A DNA stretch of 7,524 nucleotides from Thermoflexales bacterium (GCA_030834835.1 JAUQXD010000843.1:1-7524); one strand, 5' to 3'. Numbered from the stretch's first letter, positions 1-6,545 are shown. Notes: a model not told the origin generated them from the letters alone. A program made the numbers and translations.

Positions 1-296
1 AGATCGCCAATCCGATCGTCGGACCAGCCGCGTTCGCGCAAGGGTTGCGCCAGCGCCAGAAACCAGGCCGAGGCCAGCAGATTCTCCGTCAGCGGATTCT
101 GGCGTCCGCCGATGTCGGGCAGGCGCGGCAGCAGACGGCGATACTCATCGCGCGTTTGCTGCAAGATGCGGGCTACCTCATCGGATGAAAACTCCTCAGT
201 GAGCACGCGCTTGAAGTACGGTAGTTTCTTTTCCAATTCCTTGAGCAACTGAGTTGAATGTGCGGTGTAATAATTCTCCGCAGTCATCGTCGTCAT
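1..296 (-). CDS. L-2-amino-thiazoline-4-carboxylic acid hydrolase-like protein, N-terminal part (cut by window edge)
   Basis: Translation from the ATG at 296 stays open to the window edge, giving about 98 residues that begin MTTMTAENYY. A charged helical N-terminus is followed by RDEYRRLLPRLPDIGGRQNP and then LTENLLASAWFLALAQPLRE. This LP-x-IGG-x-NPLT-x-NL-x-x-A pattern is what I recall from the ATC hydrolase family, named for an enzyme that opens the thiazoline ring on a bacterial cysteine-synthesis route. Most members have no tested function, so the substrate here is unknown. GGGGAAG lies just upstream of the first ATG and favours it over the ATG three codons later. The gene starts 12 bases after the ZIP stop, so it is probably co-transcribed. 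The C-terminal half is outside the window. The family call rests on recalled motif similarity only. Confidence 0.6.
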   Translation of the reverse strand, partial: MTTMTAENYYTAHSTQLLKELEKKLPYFKRVLTEEFSSDEVARILQQTRDEYRRLLPRLPDIGGRQNPLTENLLASAWFLALAQPLRERGWSDDRIGD

Positions 297-308
297 GATC
301 TTCCCCGT

Positions 309-1514
309 TTAGACCGCCACCAGCAACGCCGTGGCATACATGATCGCCAGGCCCGCCGCGAAGCCGATCAGGTTGGGCAGCGTCGCCGCCGATTGGCCTT
401 CGCGCTGACCGTGCCGCATCAGCAGTTTGCCCACTTCGACAATCACCTGCACGATCGCGCCGGTGCCGACGCCGAGAAAGATCGTCGCGGCGAGGTCGCT
501 GTAGATGAAACCACCGATCCATGCGCCGATGATGGCGGGCAGTCCCGCGATGGCGGCCAGCGTGATGAAACTTTTCAGCGATGGCCGATCGACGGCGACC
601 GGGGCTGCAATGCCGATGCCTTCGGTCACGTTGTGCAGTGTGAAGCCCACGACCAGGAACGCGCCCAGCGCCGCTGACCCCGAGGCATACGCCGCGCCAA
701 CAACCAGCCCTTCGGCAAGATTATGCAGCCCGATGCCAATCGCCAGTAGCAGCGCGATATTGAGTCGCCCGGCGGCTTCATCGCGTTTGCCGGCCTTGCG
801 TGACGAGATGATCTGGATCAGGAAGTAGGCCAATAACGCGCCTGCGCCAAACAGGATCACACCTTGCAGCGACCCGGGTACGAGCGCGGCTTTCTCCAGA
901 CCTTCACTCGCGGTGTCGATCAACAGGAAAACGAGTAGGCCCAGCGTCAGCGCGAGGATGGCATCCATCGTGCGGCGTTTGAGGCCGCGCATGAAGGGAT
1001 GCCACATCATGCCCAGACCGACCGGGATCACGCCGATGTAAAAACCGATCAGCGCAAAGTTCAGGAAGTTGCGCGCATCGATCGGCGGCGTTTCCAGCGC
1101 GACGGGCACCTCGACCGTGAACGGTGTGCCGGTTGACGTGACTAACACGATCACGTGCGCTTCGGCTGCCACCCACGGATAGGGCAGCCGGATCGTCGCC
1201 GTGCCAAAACGAGGCAGGGTGGGCGCAGGCGTGATCTGAAAGTTCCAGTAAGCATCATCGACGATCACTTGCGCAATCGTCACCGGGTCCGGCCCGGAGT
1301 TGACGACTTCAACTAGCATTTCACCGGGCGCGGGCAAGAGGACGCGCTGAATCGAAAGTTCCTCGATCGGCGGTAAGCCCTCCGGCGATTGCAGTCCCGC
1401 GCCACTCGACAGGAACAGCGCAATCACGCCGGCCAGCAAAATCAACGGCAACAGCGCCAGGGCATAACGGCCAACCGATCGGTTGGGGGCGGTTGAGAGA
1501 GTATGTTCGCTCAT
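309..1514 (-). CDS. ZIP-family divalent metal transporter with N-terminal extracytoplasmic beta domain
   Basis: This 401-residue membrane protein is a likely importer of Zn, Fe or Mn. A first membrane helix (about 18-36) is followed by a soluble stretch (about 45-145) rich in alternating beta-strand-like sequence, resembling an immunoglobulin- or cupredoxin-like fold. Eight helices follow from about 150 to 401. The ZIP metal-site motifs are clear: HNLAEG (H264, N265, E268) in one helix and HNVTEG (H294, N295, E298) in the next, preceded by an acidic helix IDTASEGLE (D200, E204). A charged cytoplasmic loop lies at 237-250. Ordinary bacterial ZIPs are about 230-310 residues, so the N-terminal 150 residues are extra. 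The start ATG overlaps the oxidase stop as ATGA, with GAGGTGA as ribosome site inside the end of the oxidase gene, so the two are translationally coupled. Metal specificity cannot be read from the sequence. Confidence 0.88.
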   Translation of the reverse strand: MSEHTLSTAPNRSVGRYALALLPLILLAGVIALFLSSGAGLQSPEGLPPIEELSIQRVLLPAPGEMLVEVVNSGPDPVTIAQVIVDDAYWNFQITPAPTLPRFGTATIRLPYPWVAAEAHVIVLVTSTGTPFTVEVPVALETPPIDARNFLNFALIGFYIGVIPVGLGMMWHPFMRGLKRRTMDAILALTLGLLVFLLIDTASEGLEKAALVPGSLQGVILFGAGALLAYFLIQIISSRKAGKRDEAAGRLNIALLLAIGIGLHNLAEGLVVGAAYASGSAALGAFLVVGFTLHNVTEGIGIAAPVAVDRPSLKSFITLAAIAGLPAIIGAWIGGFIYSDLAATIFLGVGTGAIVQVIVEVGKLLMRHGQREGQSAATLPNLIGFAAGLAIMYATALLVAV

Positions 1515-2524
1515 GCCGTCACCTCGAACATGCCCAGCCAGCCCAGTTCCGCGAATTCGCTGACGTGTGCGTGAAACATGTATTGACCCGGATACTTGAA
1601 GCGCGTTTCAAGAATGGCGCGCTCGCCCTGCGCCAGCATGATCGTGTCGGTGAACTCATCGGTCTTCAGGCGCGTGCCGGTGCGATAGACATCGAAGAAA
1701 TTGGCGTGCAAGTGAAACGAGTTGACCAGATCAAACTCGGTGATGTTGACCACGTACATGCGGATCAACTCATTGACTTTGATCTGGATCGGGTGGCGTT
1801 GAAAGTGAAAGCCCACAGTATTGACGGCGTACACTTCATTGGCCGCATCGAAGTTGGTATCGAAGGCGTTCATCATCATGAACAATTCGTGCGCGGGCGG
1901 GCGTGCCTCTTTCGGATCGACGATGAAGCCGCCATATAAACCTTTGTGGATGTGGCGCTTCAGCGGCAGCGTGTGGCAGTGATACAGGTGCAGCCCGAAC
2001 GGTTCCGCGTCGAACTCGTAAGTGAACTCGCCGCCGACGGGCACCGGCTCGAGCCCGTCCATGCCCGGCAAATGGAAGCCGTGAAAGTGGATCGAGTGTG
2101 GATGGCCCGTGCCGTTGACGAAGTGAACGCGAATCCGATCGCCTTCGATGGCTCGAATCGTTGGGCCGGGCACACGCCCGTTGTATGTCCACGCCGGAAA
2201 GAACACGCCCGGCGCAATCTCGATCTCTTTTTCAACGGCAAAGAATTCGTATTCGCGCAGCGTGCGCCCATCGGGCAGGGTGCTGACCTTGCCATAGTCG
2301 AAGTCGGTCAGCATCGCCGTCGGATCGAATTGATTGGCGTTCGCGGGATCGACATCGCCCGTCATCATGTTGTCGCCATGACCGGCGCTGTGCGAGGTGG
2401 TCGGTTGGTGTAGCGGTGTGTCGCTGGCTGTGACGCCAGCGCTGGCAATCGAAACCAGGCTGGCCGCGCCTAAGGCGCTGGCCGAGCCAAGTTTCAAGAA
2501 ATCACGTCGTGTGACGGTAGTCAT
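1511..2524 (-). CDS. Tat-exported two-domain multicopper oxidase (type-1 copper in domain 1)
   Basis: This 337-residue oxidase probably couples oxidation of a substrate (metal ion or phenol) to oxygen reduction outside the membrane. The Tat signal is RRDFLK (6-11) plus a hydrophobic stretch to about residue 29. A His/Met-containing linker (H39, H45, H49, M53, M54) follows, then two cupredoxin domains (about 90-205 and 210-337). All eight His expected for the trinuclear centre are present as four HxH pairs: H146/H148, H182/H184, H271/H273 and H318/H320. The type-1 copper site fits H143, C183 and H191, with Leu196 at the axial position by comparison with nitrite reductases. Domain 2 has HAH where HCH would carry a second type-1 copper, so only domain 1 holds one (type C in the two-domain classification). 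I chose the ATG at 2524, not the in-frame ATG at 2578, because it directly begins the Tat signal and has GGGGAGG six bases upstream. Substrate unknown: laccase-like, Mn/Fe oxidation or Cu detoxification are all possible. Confidence 0.9.
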   Translation of the reverse strand: MTTVTRRDFLKLGSASALGAASLVSIASAGVTASDTPLHQPTTSHSAGHGDNMMTGDVDPANANQFDPTAMLTDFDYGKVSTLPDGRTLREYEFFAVEKEIEIAPGVFFPAWTYNGRVPGPTIRAIEGDRIRVHFVNGTGHPHSIHFHGFHLPGMDGLEPVPVGGEFTYEFDAEPFGLHLYHCHTLPLKRHIHKGLYGGFIVDPKEARPPAHELFMMMNAFDTNFDAANEVYAVNTVGFHFQRHPIQIKVNELIRMYVVNITEFDLVNSFHLHANFFDVYRTGTRLKTDEFTDTIMLAQGERAILETRFKYPGQYMFHAHVSEFAELGWLGMFEVTA

Positions 2525-2530
2525 AGTGTT

Positions 2531-2537
2531 CCTCCCC
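2531..2537 (-). promoter_or_regulatory. Strong ribosome binding site of the multicopper oxidase
   Basis: On the minus strand GGGGAGG lies six bases before the ATG at 2524. It decides the start of the oxidase in favour of the Tat-signal methionine over the longer reading from 2578. Confidence 0.8.
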
Positions 2538-2595
2538 TGGTTCAACTGTGTTAATCGTGCGCGCGTGAGCACCCCCATGCCCGTCGCGCGCGAGT

Positions 2596-3189
2596 TTATT
2601 CTTTGCGCTGACGGTGCAGGCTGGGATCAACCACCTGCGCCATCTGCGCGGTGCCCAATTTGCCGCCTAAAAAGGCGTTGATCTGCGCGATGAAGGGCGC
2701 AGGATTCTTCAGCATCTCGTTATAGTTCACATCCAGACGTTCGACGTTGCTTTGCTGCGCGACCCAGTCGTTGACCTGGCGCAGGTGTTTCTCGAAAAGC
2801 TTGGAAATGACCTCGTCGGGAATCTTGTTGGGGTCTTCGCCACGCCGAACGAGCATCTGCCGCTGCGAGGCCAGCACTTCGGTCATGTCGCGCTGCATGA
2901 AGATCACGCGATAGCGATAGGTCGCGGGCAGGTAGGGCAGCAATGCCGCAATGACTTTGACCACTTTGCCCGGCGCGTCTGCCAGCCATGCCACGTCGCC
3001 TTTGGTCAGTTGCTTCACGCGCTCGAATTCGTAGTAGCCTTTGGGATTGTCTTCGTCGGCGGTGCGCAGATTATCGGTCACGGGCGGAATGCCGCCCGCC
3101 TCCAGCATCTTCATCATCATCGACGTGCCGGAGCGCGGCAGGCCGGAGACGACGGTGATAATTTGATCGGATGTGTTCGGTGTCATCAT
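2596..3189 (-). CDS. Small P-loop sulfotransferase-family protein
   Basis: This 197-residue soluble protein belongs to the P-loop sulfotransferase superfamily, whose members move sulfate from PAPS to hydroxyl or amine acceptors. The PAPS 5'-phosphosulfate loop is seen as GLPRSGTSMM (16-25) directly after a hydrophobic strand. The 3'-phosphate site fits VIFMQRD...S (R100 and S108). The C-terminal pattern (Y-x-x-x-L-x-NP, then NAFLG, then VDPSL) is usual for the bacterial Sulfotransfer_3-like group. Length is near the short end for the family. Two ATGs are adjacent at 3189 and 3186, with only a weak purine stretch (AAAGAGAG) before them. It has no obvious metal role despite lying between feoB and the oxidase, 71 bases ahead of the latter. 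Acceptor unknown. A kinase or other P-loop role is less likely given the RSGTS loop. Confidence 0.8.
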   Translation of the reverse strand: MMTPNTSDQIITVVSGLPRSGTSMMMKMLEAGGIPPVTDNLRTADEDNPKGYYEFERVKQLTKGDVAWLADAPGKVVKVIAALLPYLPATYRYRVIFMQRDMTEVLASQRQMLVRRGEDPNKIPDEVISKLFEKHLRQVNDWVAQQSNVERLDVNYNEMLKNPAPFIAQINAFLGGKLGTAQMAQVVDPSLHRQRKE

Positions 3190-3220
3190 GCTCTCTTTCG
3201 AAATAAGATAATTGTTTCAA

Positions 3221-3304
3221 CGTCATTGCGAGGGCGCGTAGCGCCCGAAGCAATCTCAAATCTGGCCGAGATTGCCGCGCCACCTATGGCGGCTCGCAAT
3301 GACG
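3221..3304. repeat. Palindromic intergenic repeat (REP/MITE-like, nested hairpins)
   Basis: Perfect 12-bp outer arms, CGTCATTGCGAG (3221-3232) and CTCGCAATGACG (3293-3304), enclose inner arms GCAATCTC (3250-3257) and GAGATTGC (3268-3275). A local hairpin GGGCGC-GTA-GCGCCC sits at 3232-3246, and a weaker one around 3274-3293 uses GCCA/TGGC. The folded form would be cloverleaf-like. Elements with the GTCATTGCGAG...GCAATCTC core are known to me as widespread interspersed repeats in several bacterial phyla. It fills most of the gap between the feoB permease stop (3321) and the sulfotransferase start (3189). Neither strand has a T-run straight after the stem, so it is not a standard intrinsic terminator, though it could stabilise the upstream mRNA end or damp read-through. 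Confidence 0.85.
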
Positions 3305-3320
3305 GCGCAAGTCAGCAATG

Positions 3321-4721
3321 TTACGCCCAGCCCAACCATCGCGCGATAGTGGCTGTGGCAAACGTCACCGCGAACGCAATCGCCAGTGGCATCAGCGCGC
3401 CGATGGTCGTCCACTTCTTGCTGCGCGTCTCACGCCACATGGTCATGATCGTCGTGGCGCAGGGATTGTGCAGCAGCGAAAACAACATCAGGTTGATGGC
3501 TGTCAGCATCGTCCAGCCGTGCTGGCCGACCAGCAAATTATACAGATCCGCGCCTTGCGGACCTTGAGTCATAATGCCTGTGCCCATGTAGACCATCATC
3601 ATCGTCGGCACGACAATTTCATTGGCCGGAATGGCGATGACATAGGCCAGCATGATCACACCGTCGAGGCCGATGGCGACGCCCAACGGATTCAGGAAGT
3701 TGGCGACGTGGACGGCCAGTGATTGCCCGCCGATGACGATGTTGCTCAGCAGCCAGATCACTGCACCGGCCGGAGCCGCAGTCTGAACTGCGCGCCACAG
3801 GACAAACAGCGTGCGATCGATAATCGATGTGTAAATAATGCGCTTGATATTCGGGCGCCGATAGGGCGGCAGTTCCAGCGTGAAGGCCGATGCTTCACCT
3901 TTCAACAGCGTGCGCGATAAGAACGCGGACACGATCAAAGTGAACAAAATCCCGATGACCACCACCATCACGACTGATCCGGCGGCGACCACCGAGGCCA
4001 ACGCAGGCGGAAAGGCCGCCGCCACAAAGACCGTCGCCAGCATGATCAGCGTTGGGAAGCGTCCATTGCACGGCGCGAAGTTATTAGTCAAAATCGCGAT
4101 GAGCCGCTCGCGCGGGCTGTCGATGATGCGTGTAGCGATGATGCCCGCCGCATTGCAGCCGAAGCCCATCGTCATGGTCAGCGCCTGTTTGCCGTGCGCG
4201 CCCGCTTTCTTGAAGAGCCAATCGAGATTGAAGGCCACGCGTGGCAGATAGCCCAGGTCTTCCAGAATCGTAAAGAATGGAAAGAAGATCGCCATCGGCG
4301 GCAGCATCACGCTGACCACCCACGCTAAGCCGCGCCACACGCCGTGCCACACGAAGCCCGTGATCCACCATGGCAAACCGATGGCCGTGAACAAATTGGC
4401 GGCCTGATCTTCGATCCAGAACAGCGCATTGGCGATCATCTGCGAGGGCACATTCGCGCCGGTGATGGTCAGCCAGAACACGATGGACAACAGTAGCAGC
4501 ATGATGGGCAAACCGAAGATCGGGGACGTGATCAGCCGATCGATGCGCTGATCCCAATCGAGCCGCCGTTGGCCCGGTGCTTTTACGGCACGATTGGCAA
4601 TCGTTTCGGCTTCGGCATACATCGCTTCCACCAGTTGATCGCGGAAGTTGCCGGAGAGATCGCGGCGCAGCGCATCGGCGCGCGCGATGACGTCGTTGGC
4701 GGAGACAGTCGTCGTGCTCAT
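3321..4721 (-). CDS. feoB: Ferrous iron transporter FeoB, separate membrane permease subunit
   Basis: This 466-residue polytopic protein corresponds to the membrane half of FeoB and should carry Fe(II) across the inner membrane. An amphipathic cytosolic N-terminus (1-60) leads into the first helix with DRLITSPIFGLPIMLLLL (61-78), as in full-length FeoB. Gate-domain motifs follow: ILEDLGYLPR (152-161), GFGCN (186-190, C189), PCNGRFP (217-223, C218) and, near the end, NPCATT (419-424, C421) before RETRSKKW. The PCNGRFPTLI form is the variant I recall from a branch of FeoB proteins, rather than the E. coli form. Its ATG is two bases after the GTPase gene stop, and its ribosome site GGAAGGAG lies inside the last codons of that gene, so equal production is expected. 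Together the two halves total 735 residues, a normal FeoB length, so the split costs no domain. Confidence 0.93.
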   Translation of the reverse strand: MSTTTVSANDVIARADALRRDLSGNFRDQLVEAMYAEAETIANRAVKAPGQRRLDWDQRIDRLITSPIFGLPIMLLLLSIVFWLTITGANVPSQMIANALFWIEDQAANLFTAIGLPWWITGFVWHGVWRGLAWVVSVMLPPMAIFFPFFTILEDLGYLPRVAFNLDWLFKKAGAHGKQALTMTMGFGCNAAGIIATRIIDSPRERLIAILTNNFAPCNGRFPTLIMLATVFVAAAFPPALASVVAAGSVVMVVVIGILFTLIVSAFLSRTLLKGEASAFTLELPPYRRPNIKRIIYTSIIDRTLFVLWRAVQTAAPAGAVIWLLSNIVIGGQSLAVHVANFLNPLGVAIGLDGVIMLAYVIAIPANEIVVPTMMMVYMGTGIMTQGPQGADLYNLLVGQHGWTMLTAINLMLFSLLHNPCATTIMTMWRETRSKKWTTIGALMPLAIAFAVTFATATIARWLGWA

Positions 4722-4723
4722 CG

Positions 4724-5533
4724 TTATTGCGCTCCTTCCAGCGACATCTGGCGGCTGAAGCGGCGCACGGCTTCGCGCTGGCGTTCGGCGATAGTCAACA
4801 GTTCGCCGTTTTCCAGCGCATGGCGCACACGCAGATCGCCTTCCAGCAAACGCATCGCCACCCAGCGGGCGTTCGGCAGGCCGGGCGCCAGTTGATCGAT
4901 CAGCGTGAGCAATTCACTGACCGTGCGTTGATATTCGCTCGTGCCCTGCACCCGATGCGGCGCGGTCGTGATTTTGCCTTCGATCACGTCGGCCACCGTC
5001 TGAATCAATTCGCGCAGACCTTCGCCGTTGCCGGCCGAAGTGGGCACGCACGGCACGCCCAAGTCGCGCGATAATGTGCGGGTATCCACTTCCAATTTCT
5101 TGCGGCGTGCTTCGTCCATCAGGTTGACGCAGACCACCGCGCGATCCGTGATCTCCAGCACTTGCAAGACCAAATTCAAGTTGCGCTCAAGACACGTCGC
5201 ATCGGTAACGACGATCGTACAATCGGGTTGGCCGAAGAGAATGAAGTCGCGCGCGATCTCTTCGTCTTGCGAAGCGGACAACAGTGAATATGTACCGGGC
5301 AGATCGACCAACTTGTAGCGCACGCCCGCGTATTCGTAGCCGCCTTCCGCGCGTGTGACGGTCTTGCCGGGCCAGTTGCCCGTGTGTTGCTTGAGGCCGG
5401 TCAGCGCGTTAAACACCGTGGATTTGCCGGTGTTGGGATTGCCGGCCAGCGCCACGACGCGATCAAAGTTTTTGGTATTGATGCCCATTTGCTCCAACGA
5501 CACGTGAGCGGGGCAGGTTGTACAGTCAGTCAT
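4724..5533 (-). CDS. feoB: FeoB N-terminal GTPase as a stand-alone protein
   Basis: This 269-residue cytosolic G protein should drive or gate the FeoB permease encoded next to it. GTPase motifs are complete: G1 GNPNTGKST (31-39), a switch-I segment TGNWPGKTVTRAEG (51-64), G3 DLPG (77-80), G4 NLMD (137-140, with the usual K replaced by M as in many FeoB proteins) and a G5-like SAGNGEGLREL. A helical region after about residue 200 matches the nucleotide-dissociation-inhibitor part of FeoB. The N-terminus has C4, C7 and H10 (CTTCPAH), a possible metal-binding extension. The ATG overlaps the upstream FeoA-fusion stop as ATGA, with AAGGAT as ribosome site, so translation is coupled. The reading frame ends cleanly with TAA before the permease ATG, with only two bases between, so this looks like a stable two-gene form, not a recent frameshift. 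Confidence 0.93.
   Translation of the reverse strand: MTDCTTCPAHVSLEQMGINTKNFDRVVALAGNPNTGKSTVFNALTGLKQHTGNWPGKTVTRAEGGYEYAGVRYKLVDLPGTYSLLSASQDEEIARDFILFGQPDCTIVVTDATCLERNLNLVLQVLEITDRAVVCVNLMDEARRKKLEVDTRTLSRDLGVPCVPTSAGNGEGLRELIQTVADVIEGKITTAPHRVQGTSEYQRTVSELLTLIDQLAPGLPNARWVAMRLLEGDLRVRHALENGELLTIAERQREAVRRFSRQMSLEGAQ
4732..4739 (-). promoter_or_regulatory. Ribosome binding site for the FeoB permease inside the GTPase gene
   Basis: GGAAGGAG on the minus strand lies in the codons for the last residues of the GTPase (Leu-Glu-Gly-Ala), 10 bases before the permease ATG at 4721. It supports separate initiation of the second half instead of a broken single gene. Confidence 0.75.
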
Positions 5534-6522
5534 GATACTTGATCCTTGATGAGAACGAGATCGGCCTGTTCGCGGCGTAAAGCGATGAGCGTGCCGCGCA
5601 CTCGATAGGCCACCGGGTCCCGAAACATGCTGGGCATCTCGGCGGTGATGTGCGCGCCGGGCGTCATACCCAGATCGAGCAGGCGGCGGCGCGTGAAGCC
5701 TTGCAGCGATTCCACCAGCGCGTAAACTGTGGCCTGCTGGCCGGGCTTGAGCGAACTCAACCGCTTGACGGCAGCCAGCGCTTGCGTGCTGTCGGCGACG
5801 ACGAAGATGTTGGCCGCCACGATCGGGGCCAGCGTGTGCGTCAAATTGCCGTCGGACAAGACCAGGCGCTGCGCGTTCGATTCGATCACTTGCACGATCT
5901 GACCGGGGCGCAGACCCATCGCGGCGATTTGCGCGAAGAGCGCGGCCGGTTCATCTTCCAGATGCACGATGCGGGCCAGCGTGCTCAGCGGCCATGCGGT
6001 CAGCGGTTGCCACTCGCGCCGCGCCAGTTCGCCGCTGGCCGACGGAATGGGGTCGCCGTGCGGATCGATCGTGGGATAACCGAGTGCGGCTTCCATCGCG
6101 TCGATCGCTGCCGGGCTAAGTTCGTGCTCGCGGCGTTCGGCCTCGGTGTGTACCTGGGCGAGCGGCATGCGAGCCTCGTCGGCCAGATAGCGTTCCAGCA
6201 AACGGTGGGCGCGAATGATCGCCAGCGCCATGCGTTCGCCTTCGGGCGTCAGACGTAGTCCATCGGTCGTCGTGCGCAGCAAGCCTTCCTTTTCCATTTG
6301 CGTCAACAATCGCACGGCATTGGCCGCCGACAGGCGCAGCGCACCGCACAGCGAGTCCAGCGTGGCGTGACTGCCGCGCCATTCGCAGGCGTGCAGATGC
6401 TTCAGCGCGTCTTCAACTCGCGCGTGCTGCCGCAGGGCTTGATAGCGCCGCCACACTCGCCAGCCGATTATGGCCGCGACAATGGTGATGAGTGCGATGA
6501 TGATCAAAGTAAAGTCATTCAT
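5530..6522 (-). CDS. Membrane-anchored DtxR-like winged-helix protein fused to two FeoA domains
   Basis: A 330-residue multidomain protein. One hydrophobic helix (4-21) followed by WRVWRRY should place the rest in the cytosol. Residues about 36-97 resemble a DtxR winged helix. The DtxR dimer/metal domain follows with H106, E110, H125, E129, E132 and H133, plus D38, matching the metal-binding positions of DtxR/MntR, and the shared DPHGDPIP motif (153-160). Two SH3-like FeoA domains come next: a diverged one (about 178-243, with MGLRPGQIVQVIE) and a classical one (about 254-325, with LLDLGMTPGAHI and YRVRGTLIALRREQADLVLI). FeoA proteins act with FeoB at the membrane, and no other feoA gene precedes feoB here, so this protein probably supplies FeoA. 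Whether the winged helix still binds DNA while tethered is unknown. The start has GAAGGAAG upstream, and the stop overlaps the GTPase ATG by four bases. Confidence 0.85.
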   Translation of the reverse strand: MNDFTLIIIALITIVAAIIGWRVWRRYQALRQHARVEDALKHLHACEWRGSHATLDSLCGALRLSAANAVRLLTQMEKEGLLRTTTDGLRLTPEGERMALAIIRAHRLLERYLADEARMPLAQVHTEAERREHELSPAAIDAMEAALGYPTIDPHGDPIPSASGELARREWQPLTAWPLSTLARIVHLEDEPAALFAQIAAMGLRPGQIVQVIESNAQRLVLSDGNLTHTLAPIVAANIFVVADSTQALAAVKRLSSLKPGQQATVYALVESLQGFTRRRLLDLGMTPGAHITAEMPSMFRDPVAYRVRGTLIALRREQADLVLIKDQVS

Positions 6523-6545
6523 AAACCACTGCTTCCTTCAATAGA

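Noticed and set aside
258..1939. Plus-strand open frames opposite the ZIP and oxidase genes
   Set aside because: All lie antisense to genes with clear family motifs, lack credible ribosome sites and look like low-complexity shadows.
2525..2578. Upstream extension of the oxidase to an ATG at 2578
   Set aside because: The extra 18 residues would precede the Tat motif, and the ATG at 2524 has a far better ribosome site (GGGGAGG).
2553..2595. GC-rich imperfect inverted repeat between sulfotransferase and oxidase genes as a terminator
   Set aside because: The arms are alternating GC with a mismatch in the minus-strand RNA and no T-run follows, so termination cannot be supported.
3190..3220. Possible promoter before the sulfotransferase gene (TTGAAA and AT-rich DNA)
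   Set aside because: No -10 hexamer lies at an acceptable distance from the TTGAAA, so it is not called.
2752..3567. Long open frame on the plus strand (271 codons)
   Set aside because: It runs antisense across the sulfotransferase gene, the repeat and the end of the feoB permease, has no recognisable domain, and its composition (His- and Gln-rich) is typical of a shadow of GC-rich minus-strand genes.
4722..4723. feoB broken by a frameshift
   Set aside because: The GTPase ends in a normal stop and the permease has its own strong ribosome site and a plausible N-terminus, with no missing motif, so two real genes are more likely.
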